Shown: positions 1-5,553 of the stretch, in pieces
How positions within the stretch are numbered: the first letter of the stretch is position 1
How the letters are laid out: the number at the start of each line of letters is the position of its first letter
NCBI GenBank assembly: GCA_002683535.1
Contig: NYTO01000139.1
Location: 1 to 9,758 of the forward strand
Length of the DNA stretch: 9,758 bases
From: SAR116 cluster bacterium
GTDB lineage: Bacteria > Pseudomonadota > Alphaproteobacteria > Puniceispirillales > Puniceispirillaceae
Reading direction: 5' to 3'
Translations under genes and position numbers: made by a program
Notes under the pieces: generated by a model
What the model saw: only the letters and a program-made list of their open reading frames with translations
Databases searched by the model: none
What the model was told of the DNA's origin: nothing

Positions 1-75
1 AATCAGCAGCTCTGCAATCAGCAGCTCTGCAATCAGCAGCTCTGCAATCAGCAGCTCTGCAATCAGCGGCCCATC
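1..75. repeat. 15-bp tandem repeat, four exact copies plus a degenerate fifth
   Basis: The unit aatcagcagctctgc occurs four times without any mismatch from 1 to 60. A fifth copy from 61 keeps only its first seven bases before diverging. The unit length is a multiple of three. In the frame of the downstream cupin gene each copy reads Ser-Ala-Ala-Leu-Gln with no stop codon. The array runs to the left edge of the window, so the true copy number may be higher. Perfect identity between copies suggests recent slippage-type expansion or strong homogenisation. There are no spacers, so it is not a CRISPR array. Confidence 0.95.
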
Positions 76-587
76 AGCAGATATCAGGACATGTGGACCG
101 GCAGCCAGCACCTGCCGGATACCCGGCACCCCCGCCCGCCCCGCTGGTCAGCATCATGACAGCGCCCGATGCGCTTCCGGTTTGCCAACATCTTTTGCAG
201 CTGCCGCTCGACTGGTCCCCGCCGACGACTTCCAGCGATCCGCTTTTCATAAAACACAGCCAGCCCACAGTGCATATTGAACTTGTTGGTCCAGGCGGGC
301 TTGTCCATGCGGACGATATCCGCATCGGGCTGTACGGGATGACGCCAAATGCCACCTATGGCATTCGCACCCACCCGGCCGAGGAAATTTACGTCATGCT
401 TGCCGGTTCTGTGTGGTGGAAGCGCGGCGATGACGATTTCAGCCAGCACCACCCCGGCAGCCGGTCCTATCATCCCTCGATGATGCCGCATGCAAACCGC
501 ACTCAACAACGTGCGTTCCTGTCAATCTATGCATGGCAAGGTGATATTTCGACCGATCAATATCTGTATGCGGGTGTGCCCGAATAG
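3..587 (+). CDS. dddQ: Cupin-type dimethylsulfoniopropionate (DMSP) lyase, DddQ-like, 5' end outside the window
   Basis: This is probably a metal-dependent DMSP lyase that cleaves DMSP to dimethyl sulfide and acrylate. The C-terminal cupin barrel is clear. It contains the motif HPAEEIY (codons at about 372-392) and, 39 residues after that His, a second His in MMPHANRT. This matches the H-x3-E-x-Y plus distal His set of DddQ, where one Tyr is the proposed catalytic base and the His/Glu residues bind metal. The later AFLSIYAWQGDIS segment also fits the family. A GTG at 93 and an ATG at 156 are possible starts. However, the frame stays open to the window edge through the SAALQ repeats. About 123 residues then precede the first metal His, close to the roughly 124 in DddQ, so the true start is probably just outside the window. 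The N-terminal helices would then be partly built from the repeat. Other cupin lyases (DddW, DddL, DddK) share the motif, so the gene symbol is tentative. No other DMSP gene is adjacent. Confidence 0.8.
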   Translation, partial: SAALQSAALQSAALQSAALQSAAHQQISGHVDRQPAPAGYPAPPPAPLVSIMTAPDALPVCQHLLQLPLDWSPPTTSSDPLFIKHSQPTVHIELVGPGGLVHADDIRIGLYGMTPNATYGIRTHPAEEIYVMLAGSVWWKRGDDDFSQHHPGSRSYHPSMMPHANRTQQRAFLSIYAWQGDISTDQYLYAGVPE

Positions 588-656
588 GGCGGCTCACTCT
601 TGCAGCAATTCCTGACCGGCCTCATGCCATCAGCCCATCAAGCCGGCAGCTTATGA

Positions 657-1463
657 TCAGGACTGCAGCTCAAGGATTGAATTGCCCCGCGTTTCTGACG
701 TGACGACATAGCCGTTCTGTTGCAATTTTTCCAGAATATCGATTTGCCAGTCCTCGCGGTTGACCGTCTCCATGATCAGCAGACGCGGAAAAAGATGTCT
801 GTTTTCAGCTTTCAGAAACGGGCCCAGGGCGCGGTCTTCCATGCCCTCGATATCGATCTTCATTGCGGCCACCGACGTTACACCCTGCTGGGCCAGCAGC
901 GCAGCCAGCGGGCGTACAGGCACCTCTATAGCACCGTCGGCATCGACTTTGCGCACAATCGAACTGCCGCCAGTGTCCCCATCCTTCAGATTCAACATGG
1001 CTGTACCGTACTCAGCACCGACAGCAACCGGTAGAATATCGATCGCCTGTTCAAGCCCGTTCAGCTCGACATTTACCTTGAACCGCTCAATCAGTTCCGG
1101 GTTCGGTTCGGCTGCAATCACCTTGTCGGCGCCGGCCCTTGCCGCCATCAGCGCGTAATAGCCGACATTGGCACCGATATCGACAAAGCTGCCTCCACCG
1201 GCAAGGCGCTGACGCAATTCCGCCAGTTCCTCGGCCTCACGCAGCCGCGAGCTGAACAGGATTTTCGATTCAATCGTATTGCCGACGGGACGTAGGCGCA
1301 GATGCAGGCCATGATAGTCGATATCGACAGCCGCTTGCGGTGTCGCCGCCTGCCAATAGCGTGAAAACACCCGCTTCAGCTTGCCACGACCAAGACCCAT
1401 CGCAACCAGAAACAGAAACAGGCGGTTGCGGCCCGTCGGCTTGAAGCGACCAAACTCATCCAT
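657..1463 (-). CDS. FkbM family SAM-dependent methyltransferase
   Basis: The 268-residue product carries the hallmarks of an FkbM-type O-methyltransferase. A SAM-binding glycine-rich motif FVDIGANVG lies at residues 93-101. It is followed by the acidic-loop segment AAEPNP at 117-122 and the characteristic KIDIEGME at 202-209. Members methylate hydroxyl groups on sugars, polysaccharides or secondary metabolites, and the substrate cannot be told from the sequence. The first 60 residues are basic and partly hydrophobic but show no clear signal peptide, so the protein is probably cytoplasmic. The ATG at 1463 is preceded by a GGAAAGG-like ribosome binding site about 8 nt upstream. The gene stands alone, converging on the DMSP lyase and diverging from the GNAT gene. 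No glycosyltransferase neighbours are present to suggest a polysaccharide cluster. Confidence 0.9.
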   Translation of the reverse strand: MDEFGRFKPTGRNRLFLFLVAMGLGRGKLKRVFSRYWQAATPQAAVDIDYHGLHLRLRPVGNTIESKILFSSRLREAEELAELRQRLAGGGSFVDIGANVGYYALMAARAGADKVIAAEPNPELIERFKVNVELNGLEQAIDILPVAVGAEYGTAMLNLKDGDTGGSSIVRKVDADGAIEVPVRPLAALLAQQGVTSVAAMKIDIEGMEDRALGPFLKAENRHLFPRLLIMETVNREDWQIDILEKLQQNGYVVTSETRGNSILELQS

Positions 1464-1672
1464 TCAATGGGCCTTTCCCGGAACAATAGCGGACTGCCTT
1501 TCTATAGCTGTGCCGGGCGATGACAGGCCAGCAAAAAAGCAGCGTCCACCGGCGCAGCCGGTGTGTTTGAAGCCAGACTGGCAAAATTTCACAGCAGTTG
1601 CAGCGAAATATTTATGCCCCTTAGACTGACTCCCGCCCTTCATCCCGGCCTGCACCTGTGAGGCAACCTGCC

Positions 1673-2215
1673 ATGGCAAATATCCAGCCTATCCTTGTTG
1701 GTCCGCAATTCCGCATCAGGCCTCTTGTCGAGGCAGACCGCGACAATCTTTACATTGCAGCGCGTGACCCGCTGATCTGGGAACAGCATCCGGCACTCAA
1801 CCGCCATCAGCGCAATGTATTTGACGGATATTTTTCCGCTCTTGTCGCTGCCGGCGGGGCGCTGGCATTCGAAGAGAGGCCGGGCAGCAAAATCATCGGC
1901 TGTTCGCGCTATTATGCGGCGCCAAATGCCCCCGGCAAATGGTCCATCGGCTTTACCTTTATCGAACGCAGATTATGGGGCGGACCCGCCAATATGGCGT
2001 TGAAAACGCTGATGCTGGATCACCTTTTCATCACCGAACCGCGTGTCTGGTTTCATATAGGCAAGGATAATATCCGCTCGCAAAAGAGCACCAGCAAGCT
2101 GGGTGCGGTCGCTGCTAGCACGTGCCATGCAGACCTGCTGGGCACCGGCATTTCTGAAGAATTTCTGACATTCAGGCTGGATGCAGCGACCTGGGCATCG
2201 GTATCTGGCCGCTGA
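1673..2215 (+). CDS. GNAT family N-acetyltransferase (RimJ/RimL-like)
   Basis: The 180-aa product has the GNAT fold typical of the Acetyltransf_3 (RimJ/RimL-like) group. An early LxIRPL-type strand lies at residues 12-20. The GCSRYY and SIGFTFIERRLWGG segments at 75-105 hold the central strands and the acetyl-CoA-binding turn. The FHIGKDNIRSQKSTSKLG segment at 127-144 is the usual late Asn-x-x-Ser helix contacting CoA. It should transfer an acetyl group from acetyl-CoA to an amine, possibly a protein N-terminus or small molecule; the acceptor is unknown. ATG 1673 is preferred because GAGG lies about 10 nt upstream, although an in-frame GTG at 1658 exists. The pyrophosphate-binding RRxWGGxxN stretch is slightly atypical (Pro-Ala in place of Gly-Thr). 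It is monocistronic and convergent with the next gene. Confidence 0.88.
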   Translation: MANIQPILVGPQFRIRPLVEADRDNLYIAARDPLIWEQHPALNRHQRNVFDGYFSALVAAGGALAFEERPGSKIIGCSRYYAAPNAPGKWSIGFTFIERRLWGGPANMALKTLMLDHLFITEPRVWFHIGKDNIRSQKSTSKLGAVAASTCHADLLGTGISEEFLTFRLDAATWASVSGR

Positions 2216-2247
2216 TATTTCAGCTTCGCCACAGCATTTCACACAAC

Positions 2248-2277
2248 AAAAAAGGGGCAGCCAAAGCCACCCCTTTT
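2248..2277 (-). terminator. Intrinsic terminator of the 2321-3118 gene
   Basis: AAAAGGGG at 2250-2257 pairs with CCCCTTTT at 2270-2277. Read on the minus strand, the RNA forms GGGG, then two G-U wobbles and two more pairs, closing a TTTG loop. Six Ts follow (complement of 2248-2253). It lies about 45 bp past the minus-strand stop and 33 bp past the converging GNAT stop. The plus-strand version has mismatches in place of the wobbles and only four Ts after the stem, so bidirectional action is possible but weaker. Confidence 0.8.
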
Positions 2278-2320
2278 CCGGCGCAGGAATCTAGCGGGAG
2301 GTGCAGGATTCTGTCTGCGT

Positions 2321-3118
2321 CTATTCCCCCGGCGCCGGGTTGGAATCCATAAAGGCCTGAATTTCAGCCTCGCTGGCCCCGCTGGACTGAAGTTCTTGCA
2401 ATGCTTGCTCCACCGCCATGTGGTTAACGATTTTTGCGGCCTCTTGTGCTGCAAATTGTGCGGCCTGTTCTGTTGCTTCCTGAAGATCTTCAGGGTCTAT
2501 ATATTTCCAGGCCTCGCGCGTTGCTTCTGCCGCTTCCTTGGCGGCAATGCCGGCCACGTCGGCAACCATGATTTCATTCAGTGCGGCAGTCACTTCTTCG
2601 TCAGAAGCGGCTTCGGCAGCCTCTTCAAGAAAACCGATTTCTTCCTCCGTCAGCTGGCTCAGATCGACACCCGCTGGCGCGCCGGCGGCACTGCCTGCAG
2701 CGGGAACAGCTGTTCCGGCGGCACTTGCCTGTCCCCCGCTGACCAATGCCCCCGTTCCCGCATCATCATTTGCATTTGCGGCATTTACAGCCACGGCCCG
2801 ATCAAGAACATCCTTTGTGACACGGTCAACAACGATCTCTTCAATCTGGTCTTCAGACTTTCCAGCCAGATCAGTCAACGGGATAAAGGTGATGTCTTCG
2901 CCAATAACCACATAAAGATTTCGGCCAAACACCCCTGCCGCTTTGCCTCCGTCCTTTGCAGTCTCCAGAAGCCTAGCGGACTCGCGCGGGGATGCACCGT
3001 CATAAATCTGGCCATCATTGCCCAGAACTTGTCCTTTCTTGAAGGTCAGCGCATGTGCTGCCAGCGGCGCACACGCGATACCCGCTGCAACAGCAGCGAT
3101 CATAAAGACATGTTTCAT
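2321..3118 (-). CDS. Secreted Ala/Glu-rich protein of unknown function
   Basis: I do not recognise this 265-aa protein. Residues 1-23 form a classical signal peptide: Lys-His start, hydrophobic core, AHA cleavage site. It should therefore be exported to the periplasm or beyond. Residues 24-90 look like a small beta-rich globular domain with FKKGQVLGNDGQIYDG and NLYVVIGEDITFIPL segments. Residues 112-150 are a low-complexity Ala/Gly/Ser/Thr linker. Residues 155-260 are strongly helical, rich in Ala and Glu, with no cysteines in the mature chain. The layout (signal, small domain, flexible linker, long helical tail) suggests an envelope-associated or scaffold role, but this is inference. The ATG at 3118 has only a weak GAG element 7-10 nt upstream. 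The gene reads out of a very AT-rich divergent promoter region and ends at a good intrinsic terminator. Confidence 0.85.
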   Translation of the reverse strand: MKHVFMIAAVAAGIACAPLAAHALTFKKGQVLGNDGQIYDGASPRESARLLETAKDGGKAAGVFGRNLYVVIGEDITFIPLTDLAGKSEDQIEEIVVDRVTKDVLDRAVAVNAANANDDAGTGALVSGGQASAAGTAVPAAGSAAGAPAGVDLSQLTEEEIGFLEEAAEAASDEEVTAALNEIMVADVAGIAAKEAAEATREAWKYIDPEDLQEATEQAAQFAAQEAAKIVNHMAVEQALQELQSSGASEAEIQAFMDSNPAPGE

Positions 3119-3120
3119 GG

Positions 3121-3200
3121 TTAACTCAATAATTGTTAATGTTATAATTAATTTATTTTTAATGTTATTAAATTTTTTTAATAAAGTATTTTGTTATGCT
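3121..3200. promoter_or_regulatory. Very AT-rich divergent promoter region
   Basis: Only 9 of these 80 bases are G or C, against a GC-rich surrounding. The stretch lies immediately upstream of the secreted-protein gene (minus strand) and of the lipoprotein leader (plus strand). TATAAT at 3143-3148 on the plus strand and the overlapping TATAAC on the minus strand (complement of 3141-3146) are possible -10 elements. No convincing -35 partner was found for either, so exact promoters cannot be assigned. A nucleoid-protein or curvature effect is plausible but not shown. Confidence 0.45.
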
Positions 3201-3279
3201 CCAATTTACCGGGCCAACCTATGGGCCAACCTATGGATCAGCCTATGTGCCGGTTGCAGGGGGGAATCATGTCGCCTAA
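3196..3279 (+). CDS. Possible 27-aa leader ORF with a GPTY repeat
   Basis: An ATG at 3196 opens 27 codons ending in TAA at 3277-3279. The peptide contains GPTYGPTYG, then SAYVPVAGG, encoded by the 12-bp tandem repeat. The stop codon lies one base before the nested inverted repeat at 3281-3336. No Shine-Dalgarno element precedes the ATG, and the upstream bases are AT-rich, so translation is doubtful. It may be a leader peptide, a decayed gene fragment or chance. Confidence 0.25.
   Translation: MLQFTGPTYGPTYGSAYVPVAGGNHVA
3211..3246. repeat. 12-bp tandem repeat, two exact copies and one degenerate
   Basis: GGGCCAACCTAT occurs at 3211-3222 and again at 3223-3234. A third copy, GGATCAGCCTAT, occupies 3235-3246 with three changes. 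The period of 12 is frame-preserving. In the 3196 frame the unit reads Gly-Pro-Thr-Tyr. It lies between the AT-rich stretch and the lipoprotein gene. Confidence 0.85.
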
Positions 3280-3280
3280 C

Positions 3281-3336
3281 CCGTGCATGTCTGGCGTCCA
3301 TCGCCGGTTCAGCGCGCGAACACGCTGGACGCACGG
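3281..3336 (+). other. Nested inverted repeat in the leader of the small lipoprotein gene
   Basis: Three arm pairs are nested: CCGTG 3281-3285 with CACGG 3332-3336, CGTCCA 3295-3300 with TGGACG 3326-3331, and GTTC 3307-3310 with GAAC 3318-3321. In RNA this would be one stem interrupted by an eight-to-nine-base left bulge and an internal loop, capped by AGCGCGC. It is 35 bp upstream of the GGAGG of the lipoprotein gene. No T-tract follows, so it is not an intrinsic terminator. It does not match any known riboswitch that I recognise. Confidence 0.5.
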
Positions 3337-3380
3337 CAACAGTTAGCGATACAGTGATGCATGACGTTATGGAGGTATTG

Positions 3381-3500
3381 ATGAAGAAAATTGTTTCCGC
3401 GGCACTTCTTGCCGTTGCCCTGTTCGGTGTAACCGCTTGTTCAAGCTATCCCGGCTGGGTGCCAGACTGGGCACAGATCGGTGCTGAAGAAAAATCCTGA
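3381..3500 (+). CDS. Small (39-aa) lipoprotein of unknown function
   Basis: The ORF encodes a 39-residue protein. It has a Lys-Lys start, a hydrophobic core and the lipobox Val-Thr-Ala-Cys ending at Cys20. Signal peptidase II cleavage would leave a 20-residue lipidated peptide beginning CSSYPGW and ending in Glu-Glu-Lys-Ser. That peptide has two Trp residues and a net acidic character. Residue +2 is Ser, not Asp, so outer-membrane sorting is expected by the usual rule. GGAGG at 3371-3375 lies 5 nt before the ATG, a strong start. In size it resembles entericidin-type small lipoproteins, but the mature sequence does not look alike, so no name is given. It is preceded by an unusually structured leader. 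Confidence 0.8.
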   Translation: MKKIVSAALLAVALFGVTACSSYPGWVPDWAQIGAEEKS

Positions 3501-3555
3501 CCTGAATTTTGTGCAGATTTCAGACAAAAGGTCTGGATTTCAAAGACACATTATC

Positions 3556-3594
3556 AAAAAAATGCCAATGCCCTGCGCCATAGCGCGGGGCATT
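3556..3594 (-). terminator. Hairpin terminator for the minus-strand unit 3668-4737
   Basis: AATGCCCTGCGC at 3567-3578 and GCGCGGGGCATT at 3583-3594 form a 12-bp stem with one G-U wobble around a CATA tetraloop. On the minus strand, four bases (GGCA) separate the stem from seven Ts (complement of 3556-3562). It sits 74 bp past the stop at 3668. On the plus strand the same hairpin lies 66 bp after the lipoprotein stop without a T-tract, so it may only partly serve that gene. Confidence 0.7.
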
Positions 3595-3667
3595 CGGTTC
3601 TGCGGCTAAAATATCAGCTTTTGCGCATGTTAATATGCCTGTCCGGTCAGGCATCACTGGCAGCCAG

Positions 3668-4180
3668 TCAGTCGGCCGCGTACCGCACACCCAGAATTTC
3701 GCATTGTTTGATGGTCGCCAGCTTGTCCTGCTGGTCACGAATCATGCCCAGCCAATCCTCAAAATTCAGTGTCGCCGCCATTCGCCCGGTAATGACCTGC
3801 AAGTCTGTCCGGCATTCACCCGTATCACCGGCGCGCAGCGGGCGTCCGTCAATCCGGCAGTCAACATGGCTGTTGCCAATTGGCGCGCCATCAGCGGCCG
3901 CGGTCATGACAGATACATGGCTGACATCGCGGCCCTTGCGGTTCTTGTGTTGCAGGCGCAACCGATAGATGGTGGCCACACCGGCATCATCATCTTCGAA
4001 TTTTACCATCACCTCGCATGGCAGGGTTTCGCCTGCGGCCACTGGTGCGGCGGGCAGCAGGGCAGCCATGCAGCCAATCACCGCGGCGATCAACATCAGG
4101 CGCATATGGCCTGCTATCAGGGGTCTCGATGCCTTTGAATTTTGCGGACACGTATACTGCATCATCTTACCAATCATCAT
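3668..4180 (-). CDS. Secreted four-cysteine protein of unknown function
   Basis: I do not recognise this protein. A hydrophobic segment at residues 27-49 ends in PVAA and reads as a signal peptide, so the mature chain is expected in the periplasm. The mature part, about 120 residues, has four cysteines (55, 108, 123, 160 counting from the upstream start), enough for two disulfides. It is otherwise a mixed alpha/beta sequence ending Val-Arg-Tyr-Ala-Ala-Asp. Two starts are possible. ATG 4180 has AGGA 5 nt upstream but gives a long 26-residue n-region. ATG 4105 (Met26) gives a normal signal peptide but a poor ribosome binding site. The gene lies 35 bp downstream of the YbaK-like gene on the same strand and probably shares its transcript. 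No functional link between the two is evident. Confidence 0.75.
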   Translation of the reverse strand: MMIGKMMQYTCPQNSKASRPLIAGHMRLMLIAAVIGCMAALLPAAPVAAGETLPCEVMVKFEDDDAGVATIYRLRLQHKNRKGRDVSHVSVMTAAADGAPIGNSHVDCRIDGRPLRAGDTGECRTDLQVITGRMAATLNFEDWLGMIRDQQDKLATIKQCEILGVRYAAD

Positions 4181-4215
4181 TTACGTCCTGCGGGCACCTG
4201 TTCGCCGCCCACCAG

Positions 4216-4737
4216 CTAGCCGGGCGACCCGTTCGTCTCGCGCGGGCGTGCCAGGTCCGCAACCATCTCGCATTCTGCAATCTGTGTGAAGATGGCGGGC
4301 GGCACTTTCAGCTTGGATGTCCTGTTGCCCCCGCCGAGGATAATATAATCCAGCGCCATGACACTTGCCTCAACCCAGACACGGACACCAGCTGGCAGGC
4401 CTATCGGTGTCACACCGCCAATTTCCATACCGGTAATCTGGCGCGTTTCCTCGGCCGCCGCAAAGGACGCTTTCTTGGCACCCAGCTTCTTGCGAACGAC
4501 CTTGTTGACGTCCAGACGGTGGGTCGCCGGCACCATGCATAATGCGTAATTGTCAGCATCAGCCTTGTCACGAACCAGAATGGCATTGACCGAATGTTCA
4601 GCCGGCACCTTGTAATGCGCACAAAAGGCAGCGGTATCAGCAAGGCTGTCATCGCAGGGCCAAACCTCAAAGGTCAGCCCCGAGGCCTCCAGCGCGGCCT
4701 GAATTGCCGGAAGTGTTTCGCCCGCCTGCTGGGTCAT
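4216..4737 (-). CDS. YbaK/EbsC family aminoacyl-tRNA deacylase (trans-editing protein)
   Basis: The 173-aa product matches the YbaK/EbsC domain, related to the editing insert of bacterial prolyl-tRNA synthetase. Such proteins hydrolyse mischarged tRNAs in the cytoplasm, most often Cys- or Ala-tRNA(Pro). Visible family segments are NAILVRDKA at 51-59, ALCMVPATHRLD at 65-76, the Lys-rich KKLGAKKASFA at 83-93, GGVTPIGLP at 107-115 and the near-C-terminal ILGGGNRTSKLKV at 133-145. It spans the whole expected domain with no additions. ATG 4737 is chosen over a longer upstream frame because GAGG lies 5 nt before it. The precise aminoacyl-tRNA specificity cannot be read from the sequence. It diverges from the CIA30 gene and appears to be first in a two-gene unit. 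Confidence 0.9.
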   Translation of the reverse strand: MTQQAGETLPAIQAALEASGLTFEVWPCDDSLADTAAFCAHYKVPAEHSVNAILVRDKADADNYALCMVPATHRLDVNKVVRKKLGAKKASFAAAEETRQITGMEIGGVTPIGLPAGVRVWVEASVMALDYIILGGGNRTSKLKVPPAIFTQIAECEMVADLARPRETNGSPG

Positions 4738-4861
4738 GCCTACCTCATTCCTGAATTTCACAAAGCACCTGCAAGTCTGCCAAAGCGCTTGCAGGCAAGC
4801 CAGCCCAAAACGCAATGCAGCCGCAACAAGTCTTTAAACAGGCCGCCTATCGCCTTATTTG

Positions 4862-5539
4862 ATGGTCATGGCAAAAACATCACACCCGACACACCCTTCA
4901 CCCCCAGGCCTGTCGCCCGCATCAGCGCAAACCGGCCTGGCCGGACCGCGTGCAGACACATCACGCAGGACAAGCCGGCTTGTTGCGGCAGGCATTGCGC
5001 TCATGACGCTCGCGGGCAGCGGCTCAACCCCGGCTGATGAGGCGGCATTGACGCTTGAAATGACGCCGGAGACGGCGCGCTACTGGCGCTTTTTCAGCGA
5101 CCGTGTGATGGGCGGCGTATCCGATGGCAAGCTGGACTTCGTAACCGTTGATGGCCGCCCGGCCGCCCGCATGACGGGTGATGTCAGCACCGCCAACAAT
5201 GGTGGCTTCATCCAGTTTCGCGCCGGCCTTGACATGACCGGCCTGCCGGGTGCCGGTGCCGGTCTTGCCGGCATCACGATCAGCGCGCGCGGCAATGCCC
5301 AGACCTATTTTATTCATCTGCGCACCCACGATACTCGCCGGCCATGGCATTACTACAGCGCAGCCTTTACCGTTGACCAGCAATGGCAGACCTACACCCT
5401 GCCCTTTTCAGACTTTGAACACAGCGCAGGCCGGACCCCGCGCACCCCGCCGCCAGATCAGCTGACCAGCATCGGTATCGTTGCCTATGGCCGTGATCAT
5501 GCTGCTGATATTGCGGTGTCCAGACTCACCTTTTATTGA
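4862..5539 (+). CDS. CIA30 family protein with an N-terminal export signal
   Basis: The 225-aa product has a CIA30 domain (NADH:ubiquinone oxidoreductase intermediate-associated protein 30 family), a galactose-binding-like beta sandwich. The diagnostic block WRFFSDRVMGGVSDG lies at 75-89, followed by GDVSTANNGGFIQFR at 106-120. The usual C-terminal strands reach the end of the chain. Bacterial members are poorly characterised, and a complex I role is not implied. Residues 34-58 contain SRRTSRL followed by a hydrophobic stretch and Ala-rich end, resembling a Tat-type or long Sec signal, so the domain is probably exported. The N-terminal 30 residues are Pro/Ser-rich. The start is uncertain: TTG 4859, ATG 4862 and ATG 4868 are in frame and none has a clear Shine-Dalgarno site. 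The YheT-like gene follows after 14 bp, suggesting co-transcription. Confidence 0.85.
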   Translation: MVMAKTSHPTHPSPPGLSPASAQTGLAGPRADTSRRTSRLVAAGIALMTLAGSGSTPADEAALTLEMTPETARYWRFFSDRVMGGVSDGKLDFVTVDGRPAARMTGDVSTANNGGFIQFRAGLDMTGLPGAGAGLAGITISARGNAQTYFIHLRTHDTRRPWHYYSAAFTVDQQWQTYTLPFSDFEHSAGRTPRTPPPDQLTSIGIVAYGRDHAADIAVSRLTFY

Positions 5540-5553
5540 TCGGGACCTTGCCG

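Noticed and set aside
1..75. CRISPR-like array
   Set aside because: The units are contiguous with no spacers and keep a coding frame, so this is a simple tandem repeat.
1464..1679. 71-codon minus-strand frame upstream of the FkbM gene
   Set aside because: It lies in the divergent intergenic region, has no recognisable domain and ends directly before the FkbM start; probably chance.
2396..3124. 242-codon plus-strand frame
   Set aside because: It is antisense to the secreted protein, which has a signal peptide and a terminator, and its composition is Cys-rich and unlike a protein domain.
3281..3336. tRNA or intrinsic terminator
   Set aside because: GTTC/GAAC recalls a T-arm, but no acceptor or anticodon arms fit, and no T-tract follows the stem.
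3018..3380. Longer N-terminus for the small lipoprotein gene
   Set aside because: The frame is open far upstream but runs antisense through the 2321-3118 gene; the GGAGG and the lipoprotein signal both place the start at 3381.
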